Below are positions 1 through 8,624 of a stretch of 64,000 nucleotides of DNA, one piece after another (position 1 is the stretch's first letter; every line of letters starts with the position of its first letter). Below the pieces are notes generated by a model, which did not search any database, was not told the origin of the DNA, and saw only the letters and a list, made by a program, of their open reading frames with translations. The stretch is from contig NZ_JAIYCP010000021.1 in NCBI RefSeq assembly GCF_027487935.1, forward strand, positions 127,271-191,270, read 5' to 3'. The stretch comes from Brevundimonas sp. Its GTDB lineage: Bacteria > Pseudomonadota > Alphaproteobacteria > Caulobacterales > Caulobacteraceae. The translations under genes and the position numbers were made by a program.

Positions 1-1
1 C

Positions 2-2005
2 CTTCTGACCGCTGTGGGCTGGGCCGCGCTCGCCGGCGCAGCCGCCGCCCAGAGCGCGCCGCGCGCGGCCGAGCTCGACGAGGTCATCGTCACCGGCATG
101 CCGTTCGGCGTGACCGACCGGGCCAGCCTGCTGGCCGTCGAGGTGCTGGACGAAGAGGACCTGGCCGTCGCGCCGGCCTCGACCCTGGGCGATCTCGTCA
201 ACGGCCTGCCCGGCGTCCGCAGCACCAGTTTCGCGCCGGGGGCCAGCCGTCCGGTCATCCGCGGCCTGTCCGGGCCGCGGGTGCAGGTTCTGACCAACGG
301 CCTTGGAATGATCGACGCCAGTTCGGTCTCGCCCGACCACCAGGTCGCGGTGGACCCGGCCGAGGCGCGCCGGATCGAGATCGTGCGTGGCCCCTCGACC
401 CTGACCTTCGGCGGCTCGGCCATCGGCGGGGTGGTCAACATCATCGACGACCGCATCCCGACCGAACCGGCAGAGGACGGGCTGGACGGCCACCTCAGCG
501 CCCAGGCCGCGACCGTGGACAACGGGAGCAGTTTCGGGGGACGGATAAAGGCCAATGCCGGCCCGCTGGTCTTCACCGCGGACGCCTTCACCCGTTCCGC
601 CTCCGACTTTGACGTCCCCGTCTATCCGGAATCGCGGCGTCTGCTGGATGAAGAGGGCGAGACCGCGGGCGACGAACGCACGGTCGAGAACACCTTTGTC
701 GAGCTGGACCAGTACGGCGCGGGCGTCAGCTGGATCGGATCGCGCGGCTACATCGGTGCCTCCGTCAAACACGTCGAGACCACCTACGGGGTGCCGGGAC
801 ATGCGCATGAGCCCGATCCGCTGGATCCGGACGCCGAAGAGGAAAGCGTGTCCATCGGTCTGGAACAGACCCGCTACGACCTGCGTGGCGAGTTGGCCTT
901 CGACTCAGGCCCCTTCAGCAAGGCCCGTGTTTCGGCCGGCTGGGCGGACTATTCGCACACCGAATTCGAGGGCGATGCGACCGGCACCCAATTCTTCTCG
1001 GACGGTCATGAAGGCCGGTTCGAGCTGATCCAGCGCGAGCGGAACGGCTGGCAGGGCGCGATCGGTCTGCAGCTGCTGGAGCGGACCTTCGATGCGGTCG
1101 GCGACGAAGCCTATGTGCCGCTGACCGACATCACGGAACAGGGCCTGTATACGGTGCAGCGGTACGACCGCGGCAGCCTCGGCTTCGAGGGCGGTCTGCG
1201 ACTGGACAACCGGTCGCTGGACAGTGTGGCGGGTGAGCGCGACTTCTCCAATGTCTCGGCCTCGGCGGGCGTGTTCCTGCGGCCGTCGGCAGCGCTGTTC
1301 CTGGGTCTGAGCCTGGCGCGCAACGAGCGGGCACCCAGCGAGGTCGAACTGTTCGCCGAGGGTGCGCACGTCGCCACCGGGGCCTTCGAGGTCGGCGATA
1401 TCGATCTGGACAGCGAGGTCGCCACCTCGATCGAGGCAACCGTGCATTTCGCCTCCGGTCCGTTCGAGTTCGATCTGCACGCCTATCACGCCGACTATGA
1501 CGGCTTCATCGATCTGAGGCCCACAGGGCTGGATGATGTCGATTCCGACCTGCCCATCTTCGCCTATGTCCAGACCGGGGCGACGTTCCGCGGCTTCGAA
1601 GCCGAGGCCAGCTATGCCCTGTGGGAAGCCGGCGACCGGAGCCTGAGCCTTTCGGGGGCGGCTGACTGGGTGCGCGCATCGACCGATCTCGGGCCGGCCG
1701 CACGCATTCCGCCGTGGTCCGTCACGGCAGGCCTGGACTGGACCTCGGACCTGTTCGACGCCGGACTTGAGGTCCGCCATGTCTCCGAACAGGATCGTAC
1801 GGCCGCCTTCGAACGCCCCACGGACAGCTACACCCTCGTCAATCTGAAGGGCTCGGTGCGGCCGTTCGCGGACAGCAACATCATCCTCTTCGCCGAGGCA
1901 GCCAACCTGACGGACGCGGAGGCGCGCGAACATGCCAGCTTCCAGAAGGACATCGCGCCGCAGCCGGGCCGCAGTCTGAGGGTCGGGGCGACCTACCGGT
2001 TCTGA
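2..2005 (+). CDS. TonB-dependent receptor, 5' end cut off by the window (possibly ZnuD-like zinc receptor)
   Basis: Outer-membrane beta-barrel receptor for TonB-energised uptake. The reading frame is already open at base 2 and its first residues look like the second half of a signal peptide (hydrophobic, ending AAAQSA), so the true start is upstream of the window. A plug domain follows: DEVIVTG near the start (TonB-box-like), then a plug segment with IEIVRGPSTLTFG and GGVVNI, then a barrel ending in the aromatic C-terminus YRF. The segment YGVPGHAHEPDP resembles the His-containing loop seen in ZnuD-type zinc receptors, so zinc or another metal is a plausible substrate; this is inference. The visible part is about 667 residues, close to full length for the family. 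sapC-like gene follows 86 bp downstream on the same strand. Confidence 0.93.
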   Translation, partial: LLTAVGWAALAGAAAAQSAPRAAELDEVIVTGMPFGVTDRASLLAVEVLDEEDLAVAPASTLGDLVNGLPGVRSTSFAPGASRPVIRGLSGPRVQVLTNGLGMIDASSVSPDHQVAVDPAEARRIEIVRGPSTLTFGGSAIGGVVNIIDDRIPTEPAEDGLDGHLSAQAATVDNGSSFGGRIKANAGPLVFTADAFTRSASDFDVPVYPESRRLLDEEGETAGDERTVENTFVELDQYGAGVSWIGSRGYIGASVKHVETTYGVPGHAHEPDPLDPDAEEESVSIGLEQTRYDLRGELAFDSGPFSKARVSAGWADYSHTEFEGDATGTQFFSDGHEGRFELIQRERNGWQGAIGLQLLERTFDAVGDEAYVPLTDITEQGLYTVQRYDRGSLGFEGGLRLDNRSLDSVAGERDFSNVSASAGVFLRPSAALFLGLSLARNERAPSEVELFAEGAHVATGAFEVGDIDLDSEVATSIEATVHFASGPFEFDLHAYHADYDGFIDLRPTGLDDVDSDLPIFAYVQTGATFRGFEAEASYALWEAGDRSLSLSGAADWVRASTDLGPAARIPPWSVTAGLDWTSDLFDAGLEVRHVSEQDRTAAFERPTDSYTLVNLKGSVRPFADSNIILFAEAANLTDAEAREHASFQKDIAPQPGRSLRVGATYRF

Positions 2006-2091
2006 TCCCTCCAAGGCGAGCCGGTTTGCCGCCCTGACCGGTCTGCGCTAGACACGCGCCTCCTTTCACTCACCAGAGCCGTTTCGAGTCC

Positions 2092-2883
2092 ATGACCGAC
2101 ACCACCTCCACCGCCGGTCTGTCCGGCAATGTCCTGTTCTACGGCAAGCCCGAGCCCCTGTCGGTTGAGGCCCACGGCACCCTGGGCGTCGATCCCGTCG
2201 ACAAGCCTTACGGCTTCGTGGCCAAGACCAATCTGGTCCCGCTGACCGTGACCGAGTTCGCCCCGGCCGCCTTGTCCTATCCGGTGATCTTCGTCGGCGA
2301 CGCCCGCATGCCGGTGGCCGTCATGGCCCTGCGCGGCGGCGAGAACCTGTTCGTCAGCGACGCCGGCGAGTTCCGCGCCGAGGCCTACATCCCCGCCTAT
2401 GTCCGCCGCTATCCGTTCGTCTTCGCCAATGACGAGGTCGAGAAGCGGCTGATCCTGTGCGTCGATCGCGACGCACCGTTCATCCGGGACGGCGGCACGA
2501 CCCCGCTGTTCGTCGACGGCAAGCCGTCCACCTACGTCGAACAGGCGATGGAGTTCTGCAACAATTTCGAACTCGAGCGCCAGCGCACCGACGCCTTCGT
2601 CAAACTGTTGAACGAGCTGGACCTGCTGGACACCCGCGAGGCCATCTTCACCCCGCGCAATCCCGACGGCACCTCGGCTGCGCCGCAGAAGATCGCCGAG
2701 TATTACGCTGTCTCGGAAGACAAGCTGAAGGCCCTGCCGGCCGAGAAGCTGGCCGAACTGCGCGACAACGGCGCCCTGGGGCAGATCTACGCCCATCTGG
2801 TGTCGCTGCTGGGCTGGGACCGGCTGATCGCCATGGCCTTCCAGAGGGCCGCTGCCGCCCAACCGGCGGCGGGCAACGCCTGA
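2092..2883 (+). CDS. SapC family protein
   Basis: 263-residue protein of the SapC family. Recognised from the conserved layout: an N-terminal segment with GFVAKTNLVPLTVTEF, then YPVIFVGD, AYIPAYVRRYPF, and a C-terminal helical part with FCNNFELERQRTDAFV. The family is named after the Campylobacter S-layer locus, but its biochemical role is not established; in Caulobacterales and Xanthomonadales it is often found near TonB-dependent receptors, which fits the receptor gene just upstream on the same strand. No signal peptide is visible, so it is probably cytoplasmic. The start ATG is the first in frame after the upstream gene. The gene is followed by an array of heptamers and a strong terminator. 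Confidence 0.85.
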   Translation: MTDTTSTAGLSGNVLFYGKPEPLSVEAHGTLGVDPVDKPYGFVAKTNLVPLTVTEFAPAALSYPVIFVGDARMPVAVMALRGGENLFVSDAGEFRAEAYIPAYVRRYPFVFANDEVEKRLILCVDRDAPFIRDGGTTPLFVDGKPSTYVEQAMEFCNNFELERQRTDAFVKLLNELDLLDTREAIFTPRNPDGTSAAPQKIAEYYAVSEDKLKALPAEKLAELRDNGALGQIYAHLVSLLGWDRLIAMAFQRAAAAQPAAGNA

Positions 2884-2888
2884 AGCGA

Positions 2889-3095
<207 letters not shown>

Positions 3096-3105
3096 CCCCG
3101 CCGCG

Positions 3106-3513
3106 TCAGCGGCGGGTCAGCAGCGCCCGCGTCAGGCAGGAAAAGACCAGCCGGCCGGATTCGTCGAGCAGGTCGTGCTGGGCGATGACGATACCCTTTT
3201 CGTCGCCGACCGGGTCCTTGCCCATGACCGTCATCCGGCCGCGCATCAGCTCGCCGGCGGGCGGATTGCGCAGATAGCGCAGGCCGTCCACCGCCAGCAC
3301 CTTGGACTGGGCCCAGCCCGCGGCCTTGTCAGCGAAAAGCCGGCTCCACAGGGCATAGACCATGGCATCCGGCGCCCCATAGGACGCATCCCAGCCGGGC
3401 AGGAAGCGCTCGACGAAGAGGTCCAGCGACGCCGGGTCGACCATACAGGCCCCGAGCGGCACGACTTCGCCCACGCCCATATCCTCGAAATGGACGAGCA
3501 GCGGTTCGGTCAT
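3106..3513 (-). CDS. MaoC-like hotdog-fold protein
   Basis: 135-residue protein beginning MTEPLLVHFEDM with hotdog-type spacing (AMVYALWSRLF helix, then strands ending in RLVFSCLTRALLTRR). The family includes acyl-CoA hydratases and dehydratases, but the usual Asp/His catalytic pair of R-specific hydratases is not evident here, so activity is uncertain. The longer in-frame ORF reaches into the preceding gene; the internal ATG at 3513 is chosen because it lies 13 bp after the stop of the MDR reductase gene and gives a normal N-terminus. It forms a two-gene operon with that reductase. Compare the second, catalytically complete MaoC gene at 58704. Confidence 0.7.
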   Translation of the reverse strand: MTEPLLVHFEDMGVGEVVPLGACMVDPASLDLFVERFLPGWDASYGAPDAMVYALWSRLFADKAAGWAQSKVLAVDGLRYLRNPPAGELMRGRMTVMGKDPVGDEKGIVIAQHDLLDESGRLVFSCLTRALLTRR

Positions 3514-3526
3514 CCGTTCGGTCCCA

Positions 3527-4555
3527 TCAGCCGGCGGCCTCCTCCGAGACCCGGACCAGCAGCTTGCCGTCATGGTTGCCGGTGAACAAGCGGTTCAGCG
3601 AATCCAGCGCCCCTTCCAGGCCATCGTCGACATGGACCTTCCACTTGACCTGGCCGCCCTGGAGCCAGGGCCCCATTTCCGCAACCATTTCGCGGGCCCG
3701 GTGGGCATAGTCGAGCACCAGGAAACCCTGGATGTCGAGCCGGTGGGTGATGATGCGGGCGAAATTGGGCGACGGCGGCATCTTCGTCGCATTGTAGGCG
3801 GAGATCAGGCCGCAGACGGCCATCCGGCCATGGGTCTTCAGGCGGTTGTAGACGGCGATCATGATGTCACCGCCGACGTTTTCGAAATTGAGGTCGATCC
3901 CGTCGGGTGCCAGCCGGTCCAGCGCGGCGCCGACATCTTCGTTCTTGTAGTCAACGGCCGCATCGAAGCCCAGTTCATCGGTCAGCCAGCGGCATTTATC
4001 GGCTCCACCGGCAATGCCGATGACGCGACAGCCGCGTGCCTTGGCCACCTGACCGGCGATCGAACCCACCGCCCCGGCGGCTGCGGAGATCACAAGCGTC
4101 TCGCCGGCCGCGGCCTTGAGCACATCTGTCACGCCGAAATAGGCCGTCATTCCGGTCATGCCGAGCACGCTGAGATTCGCGGTCAGCGGCATGCCGGGCG
4201 CGCGGTGCACCTGCCGGAGCTCCATCTCATTGACCACGGCATAGTCCGCCCAGCCGCCGGCCATCGGGGACACCACATCGCCGGCCCGGAAGCGGCTGGA
4301 ACGGCTTTCCTCGACCACACCCAGGGTCAGGCCGCGCATGACCCCGCCGATGGGTACCGGCGGCAGATAACCCTCCGCATCGTTCATCCAGGTGCGGTTG
4401 GTCGGGTCCAACGACAGATAGACCGTGCGGACCAGGACCTGGGACTCTTTCAGGGCCGGAACCGGTGCCTCGACCAATTCGAGGTCTCCGGGCCGGATCA
4501 AGCCCTTGGGCCGCTGGCGCAGCACCCACTGACGATTCACGCGAGCCATGGCCAT
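3527..4555 (-). CDS. NADP-dependent oxidoreductase, MDR superfamily (CurA/YncB-like)
   Basis: 342-residue zinc-independent medium-chain reductase. Family landmarks: RQWVLRQRPKG near the N-terminus, LSLDPTNRTWM, GGVMRGLTLG, the nucleotide-binding stretch SAAAGAVGSIAGQVAK, and NFENVGGDIM. Such enzymes reduce alpha,beta-unsaturated ketones and aldehydes with NADPH (leukotriene B4 12-hydroxydehydrogenase / prostaglandin reductase type). The ORF extends further upstream, but ATG 4555 is preceded by GAGGAAGATCCGGAG, a good ribosome-binding site, and gives the typical family N-terminus. A hotdog-fold gene follows 13 bp after the stop, which suggests a small lipid or aldehyde detoxification operon. 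Confidence 0.88.
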   Translation of the reverse strand: MAMARVNRQWVLRQRPKGLIRPGDLELVEAPVPALKESQVLVRTVYLSLDPTNRTWMNDAEGYLPPVPIGGVMRGLTLGVVEESRSSRFRAGDVVSPMAGGWADYAVVNEMELRQVHRAPGMPLTANLSVLGMTGMTAYFGVTDVLKAAAGETLVISAAAGAVGSIAGQVAKARGCRVIGIAGGADKCRWLTDELGFDAAVDYKNEDVGAALDRLAPDGIDLNFENVGGDIMIAVYNRLKTHGRMAVCGLISAYNATKMPPSPNFARIITHRLDIQGFLVLDYAHRAREMVAEMGPWLQGGQVKWKVHVDDGLEGALDSLNRLFTGNHDGKLLVRVSEEAAG

Positions 4556-4700
4556 CTCCGGATCTTCCTCGGGTTTTCTTTGTGAACCCGCATAGTCTGC
4601 AAGGCCCGGCCTGCTGTCCAGCCGATGCAAGGAAAAAGGCGAACCGCGAGAGTCCGCCCTGGAGTAGACACCGGACCGCACCCTGGCCCGACAGGTGGTT

Positions 4701-5498
4701 TTACGCCGCCGCCTTCTGGCGGGCCGGGTGGAAGAACAGGGCCTGGCTGATCGCCGCCTTCACGGTTTCCGGCTGGAACGGTTTGGTGATCAGGAAGGTC
4801 GGCTCGGGCCGTTCTCCGGTCAGCAGCCGCTCCGGGAAGGCGGTGATGAAGATGACCGGCACGTCGATCTGTTTCAAAATCTCCTTCACCGCTTCGATCC
4901 CCGACGACCCGTCCGCCAGCTGGATGTCAGCCAGCACCAGACCCGGGCGATGACGGGCAACGGCATCGACGGCCTCGGCGTGAGTGGTGGCGGTGCCGGT
5001 CACCCGATGGCCCAGTTCCTTTACCAGGCTTTCGATATCGGCCGAGATGATGGCCTCGTCTTCAATGATCAGGACGTCGGTCGCCAGTTCGGTGTCGATA
5101 TCCGCCTGGGCATCCGCAATCAGCCGGTCGACGTCCCGGGGTTCGGCGTCAAGGATCTGGGCGGCCTCGGACGGGGTAAAGCCCTCCAGTGCGGTCAGCA
5201 GGAAGGCCTGGCGCGAACGCGGCGCGATCCGCATCAGGCGGCGCGTTGTGTCGTCCTCGCGGCCCCTGATGCCGCTCATGTCTTCCAGCCGGGCACCGGT
5301 CGTGGCCCAGATGGCGTGAAAGACATGGTAGAGAGCCACCCGCGGCGTCATTTCGGGCGAAAGCTGGAGCTCACCGGCCGCGAGGGCTTCGAGAGCGACA
5401 CGGACATAGTTGTCACCGGTGGCCTGGTCGCCGGTCAGGGCGCGGGCATAGCGACGGACGTACGGAAGATGCGGCGCAAGGCGAGCCAGCAGACTCAT
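4701..5498 (-). CDS. phyR: PhyR, general stress response anti-anti-sigma response regulator
   Basis: 265-residue protein with the PhyR architecture: a sigma-factor-like N-terminal half (about 1-135, ending in a sigma4-like helix-turn-helix, GFTPSEAAQILD) and a C-terminal receiver (about 140-255). Receiver residues visible are E146/D147, the phospho-acceptor D191 in LVLADIQL, T219 and K239; the stretch FITAFPERL with KPF fits FAT-GUY receivers. On phosphorylation by PhyK-type kinases the sigma-like domain captures NepR and frees EcfG. It is divergent from nepR-ecfG, and a sigma-EcfG-type promoter lies 53-77 bp upstream of the start, implying positive feedback. Confidence 0.97.
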   Translation of the reverse strand: MSLLARLAPHLPYVRRYARALTGDQATGDNYVRVALEALAAGELQLSPEMTPRVALYHVFHAIWATTGARLEDMSGIRGREDDTTRRLMRIAPRSRQAFLLTALEGFTPSEAAQILDAEPRDVDRLIADAQADIDTELATDVLIIEDEAIISADIESLVKELGHRVTGTATTHAEAVDAVARHRPGLVLADIQLADGSSGIEAVKEILKQIDVPVIFITAFPERLLTGERPEPTFLITKPFQPETVKAAISQALFFHPARQKAAA

Positions 5499-5550
5499 GT
5501 GTCAAGATCCCCGACAGAAGCGACTCCACGCGGGAAGCGCAGGCTCCCTC

Positions 5551-5575
5551 AACGTATCGGATCGGCCACGGTTCC
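5551..5575 (-). promoter_or_regulatory. Sigma-EcfG promoter for phyR
   Basis: Read on the minus strand: GGAAC (5575-5571), 16-base spacer, CGTT (5554-5551). This exactly matches the alphaproteobacterial general-stress consensus GGAAC-N16/17-CGTT. The phyR ATG is about 53 bases downstream of the -10. Confidence 0.88.
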
Positions 5576-5616
5576 GCTTCGGCACGCAGGTTTTGACATT
5601 TTTCGACACGTCCACC

Positions 5617-5641
5617 GGAACCCGGCCGACAGACGGGCGTT
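5617..5641 (+). promoter_or_regulatory. Sigma-EcfG promoter for nepR-ecfG
   Basis: GGAAC (5617-5621), 16-base spacer, CGTT (5638-5641) on the plus strand, a perfect match to the EcfG consensus, 28 bp before the GTG start of nepR. Together with the minus-strand copy it makes a divergent pair inside the 170-bp phyR-nepR gap. Confidence 0.9.
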
Positions 5642-5668
5642 CCCGCACTCACAACAACCATCGCCAGG

Positions 5669-5884
5669 GTGACGACCGTTTCTTCGATGAAAGACAATCC
5701 CGTCCGTCCCGGCACGCCGCCCAGGAGCCGTGCAAGTCTTGAGGAGGCCCGCCTTCGCCAGCAGGCGATCGGGGTCAAGCTCCGGCATATGTTCGATGAG
5801 GTCGTGAACGAGCCGGTTCCGGACGTCTTTCTCGAAATCCTGCGCCGGGCCGATGAGCGGTCATCAGGGGGGAGCGGCGAATGA
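5669..5884 (+). CDS. nepR: NepR anti-sigma factor
   Basis: 71-residue (GTG start) or 65-residue (ATG at 5687) helical protein. The core LRQQAIGVKLRHMFDEVVNE followed by PVPDVFLEILRRAD is the characteristic NepR helix pair that binds both EcfG and the sigma-like domain of PhyR. It sits between phyR and ecfG, and its TGA overlaps the ecfG ATG (ATGA), so translation is coupled. Neither start has a strong Shine-Dalgarno; the position of the EcfG promoter allows both. The role is anti-sigma sequestration of EcfG in unstressed cells. Confidence 0.93.
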   Translation: MTTVSSMKDNPVRPGTPPRSRASLEEARLRQQAIGVKLRHMFDEVVNEPVPDVFLEILRRADERSSGGSGE

Positions 5885-6492
5885 GCGGCGCCGCCAGCCC
5901 GCCGCCCAAGCCACCCTCGGCCGACGACGCGGCCTTCAAGCGGGAACTGGTTGTGCTGATCCCGCACCTGCGGGCCTTCGCCCGCACCCTGACCGGCGAC
6001 CCGACCGCAGCCGACGATCTGGCCCAGGACGCCATGATGAAGGCTTGGGACGCCCGCGCCAGCTATCAGATGGGCACAAATATGAAGGCCTGGACCTTCA
6101 TGATCCTGCGCAACCAGTTCTATTCCGAGAAGCGTCGCTCATGGCGCCAATCGCAGCTGGACCAGGAGGCGGCAGAACGCACCCTGGTGGCGGTGGACGA
6201 TCCGGGGTCCCCGATTGCGTTGGACGAACTGCGTCTGGCCCTCGCGACCCTGCCGGAAGAGCAGCGCGAGGCCCTGATCCTGGTCGGGGCCGGCGGCTTC
6301 GCCTACGAGGAAGCGGCTGATATCTGCCAGTGCGCCGTGGGCACGGTGAAGAGCCGGGTTTCGCGGGCCCGCAAGGCCCTGCAGGCAACCCTGGACCGGG
6401 GCGGCTATGCCCGTGACGGCCATGCCGCCGGCGACGCCATGCGCTCCATTCTGGCGGCCGCGGACCGTCTGAGCGGCTTCAGGCAGGGCTGA
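5881..6492 (+). CDS. ecfG: EcfG/SigT general stress response sigma factor
   Basis: 203-residue ECF sigma factor: sigma2 at about 25-95 ([43 protein letters not shown]) and sigma4 at about 125-180 ([23 protein letters not shown], then [17 protein letters not shown]). The sequence of sigma2 and the genomic position after nepR identify it as EcfG (called SigT in Caulobacter). It directs RNA polymerase to GGAAC-N16/17-CGTT promoters, three of which occur in this locus. The start overlaps the nepR stop by 4 bases. Confidence 0.96.
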   Translation: MSGAASPPPKPPSADDAAFKRELVVLIPHLRAFARTLTGDPTAADDLAQDAMMKAWDARASYQMGTNMKAWTFMILRNQFYSEKRRSWRQSQLDQEAAERTLVAVDDPGSPIALDELRLALATLPEEQREALILVGAGGFAYEEAADICQCAVGTVKSRVSRARKALQATLDRGGYARDGHAAGDAMRSILAAADRLSGFRQG

Positions 6493-6496
6493 CGCC

Positions 6497-8281
6497 TTGG
6501 TGCGGCTCGGCCGGGCGATCTCCAGAGGGGCGGGACGTGGAACGGGTGCCACGCGATTCCGGGGTATCCGCTTCAGGCTGGGTTTCTGGCTGGCGATCGC
6601 GCTCCTGCCCCTGCTGATCCTCGGAGGCCTTCAGGCTGAGGCGGCGTTCCGGAGCCAGGACGCCGACCGCCGCGCGGACCTGCAGCGGGCCGCCGAGCGG
6701 AGCGCCACCGCCGCCCGGGCGCGACTGGACACGACCGGCATAGTGCTTCTGGCCCTGATGCCTGAAGCCCTCGAGATATCCTGCAGTCCGCGGCTCAACG
6801 CCCTGGTTTCCCGTCTTGAGGACCTGGACGGCCTTGGACGATTGACCGCAACCGGCGCGCTGACCTGTGCCTCGGAAAGGCTCGCCGCTGCGCCCCCGGC
6901 GTGGCTGAAACAGGCCGGAGCCAGCGCCTGGTTCGGGCGGCTCCAGGCCGGGGAGGACACAGTCCTGGCACGCGCCCCGGCCGTCGCCGGCCAGCTGCCG
7001 CAGGTAATCGTCGCCGTGCGGGTGGAACGGCCGCTGGGCCGGTTCGACGGGGCCATGGTCGCCCTTATTCCCTTGACCAGTCTGCAACCGGACCTGAGCG
7101 ATCCTTCGCTGCCCGCGGGATCCCAGGCGGCACTCACAGACACAGACGGACGGTTGCTGGCCGCCACCGACGTCAACGCCTTCAAACTGGCGGGCGGCGC
7201 GCCCCTGGCCGGATGGGTGCCGCGCGCGCGCACCAATGCCTCCACCACCTTCGAGGCCACCGACGCCGACGGCCGACATCGGGTCTATACGGGCGCGGCC
7301 CTGGCCGGGCACGACGTCTATGCCCTGCTCTCGGCACCGGCGCCCGGGCTACTGTCCTGGGCGCGGCTGAACCCGATAAGCGCCTTGTTCATGCCTCTGC
7401 TGACCTGGCTTTTCGCCTTCACGGCGGTGATGTGGGTCAGCGAACGGGTCGTGATCCGTTGGCTGAACTACCTCGAGCGGGTGGCCTTCATCTATTCAAG
7501 AGGCCGGTTCTCGGTGCATCCGGTTCAGGCCATGAAGGCCCCGACCGAGATTCGCAGCCTGGCCCGGACCCTGGACGAACTGGCCGGCTCCATCGTCATC
7601 CGGGACGCCGCCCTGAAGGCCTCGCTGGCGGAAAAAGACGCGCTGATGCGCGAAATCCACCACCGGGTGAAAAACAATCTGCAGATCATTTCCTCACTCC
7701 TGTCGATGCAGCAGCGGACCCTGGCCGATCCGGCCTCCAGGGCGGCGCTCGGCGATACGCGCCAGCGCATCTCGGCGCTCGCCCTCATCTACCGCACCCT
7801 CTACCAGAGCCATGACCTGCGGCACGCCGACGCCCGCATCTTTCTGACCGAACTGGTCGCGCAGCTGGTCGCGAGCGAAACCGGCCGCGAACATGTGGTC
7901 ACGTCCTCGGTCGAGGCCGACTCCCTGGTCGTCGATCCGGACAAGCTTGCGCCCCTGGCGCTCTGGCTGGTCGAGGCCGTGACCAACGCCCAGAAACACG
8001 CCTTCGTCGGACGCGGGGGCGACCTCAAGGTCCGGTTCTCGGTGCAAGGGGAAACCAGCGTGCTTGAAATCCAGGATGACGGGCCGGGCGTCAGCGGGAC
8101 CTTCCGCCCGGGCGTGGGGCGCACCCTGATGGGGGCTTTCGCCAGACAGCTTCGGGGCTCGGTCGAATTTGTCCCTGCCGAAGGCGGCGGCATGATTGCC
8201 CGCATGACCTTCGCCACGCCGGAAGCCATCGTTCCAACCGATCCGTCCGACCTTGGAACCGTCGTTGTGCCGGGGCGTTGA
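6497..8281 (+). CDS. phyK: PhyK-like HisKA_2 sensor histidine kinase of the general stress response
   Basis: 594-residue membrane kinase. TM1 at about 28-44 and TM2 at about 296-314 flank a periplasmic sensor of about 250 residues with two cysteines (CSPRL, LTCAS). A HAMP-like linker leads to the HisKA_2 box [11 protein letters not shown] (His388/389) and an ATPase domain with [11 protein letters not shown] and DDGPGVSG. HisKA_2/HWE kinases adjacent to phyR phosphorylate PhyR. The start is a TTG at 6497 or GTG at 6500, 4-7 bases after the ecfG stop. The last 27 bases also carry an EcfG promoter for the next gene. The symbol is by homology and position. Confidence 0.9.
   Translation: MVRLGRAISRGAGRGTGATRFRGIRFRLGFWLAIALLPLLILGGLQAEAAFRSQDADRRADLQRAAERSATAARARLDTTGIVLLALMPEALEISCSPRLNALVSRLEDLDGLGRLTATGALTCASERLAAAPPAWLKQAGASAWFGRLQAGEDTVLARAPAVAGQLPQVIVAVRVERPLGRFDGAMVALIPLTSLQPDLSDPSLPAGSQAALTDTDGRLLAATDVNAFKLAGGAPLAGWVPRARTNASTTFEATDADGRHRVYTGAALAGHDVYALLSAPAPGLLSWARLNPISALFMPLLTWLFAFTAVMWVSERVVIRWLNYLERVAFIYSRGRFSVHPVQAMKAPTEIRSLARTLDELAGSIVIRDAALKASLAEKDALMREIHHRVKNNLQIISSLLSMQQRTLADPASRAALGDTRQRISALALIYRTLYQSHDLRHADARIFLTELVAQLVASETGREHVVTSSVEADSLVVDPDKLAPLALWLVEAVTNAQKHAFVGRGGDLKVRFSVQGETSVLEIQDDGPGVSGTFRPGVGRTLMGAFARQLRGSVEFVPAEGGGMIARMTFATPEAIVPTDPSDLGTVVVPGR
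8255..8279 (+). promoter_or_regulatory. Sigma-EcfG promoter inside the phyK 3' end
   Basis: GGAAC (8255-8259), 16-base spacer, CGTT (8276-8279), a perfect consensus lying in the last codons of phyK and 43 bases before the entericidin-like ATG. It should make the downstream small gene a member of the general stress regulon. Confidence 0.88.
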
Positions 8282-8321
8282 TATGCCGGACGCCGCCTTC
8301 CCGGCCTCAAGGAGTATGTCG

Positions 8322-8459
8322 ATGCGCAAGATTTTCATTCTGTTTGCCGCCGCCGCCGCCCTGACCACAGCCGCCTGCAACACCGTCTCCGGTGTCGGGC
8401 GTGACGCCTCGGCCGCCGGCCAGGCCGTGACCGGCGCGGCCGAAGACGCCAAACACTAG
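8322..8459 (+). CDS. Entericidin-like small lipoprotein
   Basis: 45-residue precursor: MRKIFILFAAAAALTTAAC is a short lipoprotein signal peptide with a lipobox ending in Cys19, and the mature part NTVSGVGRDASAAGQA is typical of entericidin A/B family lipoproteins. ATG 8322 is chosen over 8316 because AAGGAG (8309-8314) sits 7 bases upstream of it. It is probably anchored in the cell envelope; entericidins are linked to envelope stress, but the function of this copy is unknown. It has its own EcfG promoter and its own terminator, so it can be transcribed alone. Confidence 0.88.
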   Translation: MRKIFILFAAAAALTTAACNTVSGVGRDASAAGQAVTGAAEDAKH

Positions 8460-8507
8460 ACGCCCCCTTCCCGACCGCGATTCCCCCGATCCGTGGTTCG
8501 GTTGAAG

Positions 8508-8542
8508 AAGGCCCGCCGGCATCCCCCCCGCCGGCGGGCCTT
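8508..8542 (+). terminator. Rho-independent terminator of the stress locus
   Basis: A perfect 13-bp stem, AAGGCCCGCCGGC (8508-8520) with GCCGGCGGGCCTT (8530-8542), around a C-rich 9-base loop, 49 bp after the entericidin-like stop. The tail is only weakly T-rich. Confidence 0.8.
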
Positions 8543-8624
8543 CGCTATTTGCGCAGCCTGCAACGCCGTCTAGCATCGCGGAGCAGGCGTCCGCAGAGGT
8601 GCCATGACGACGGGGAGGCGATCG

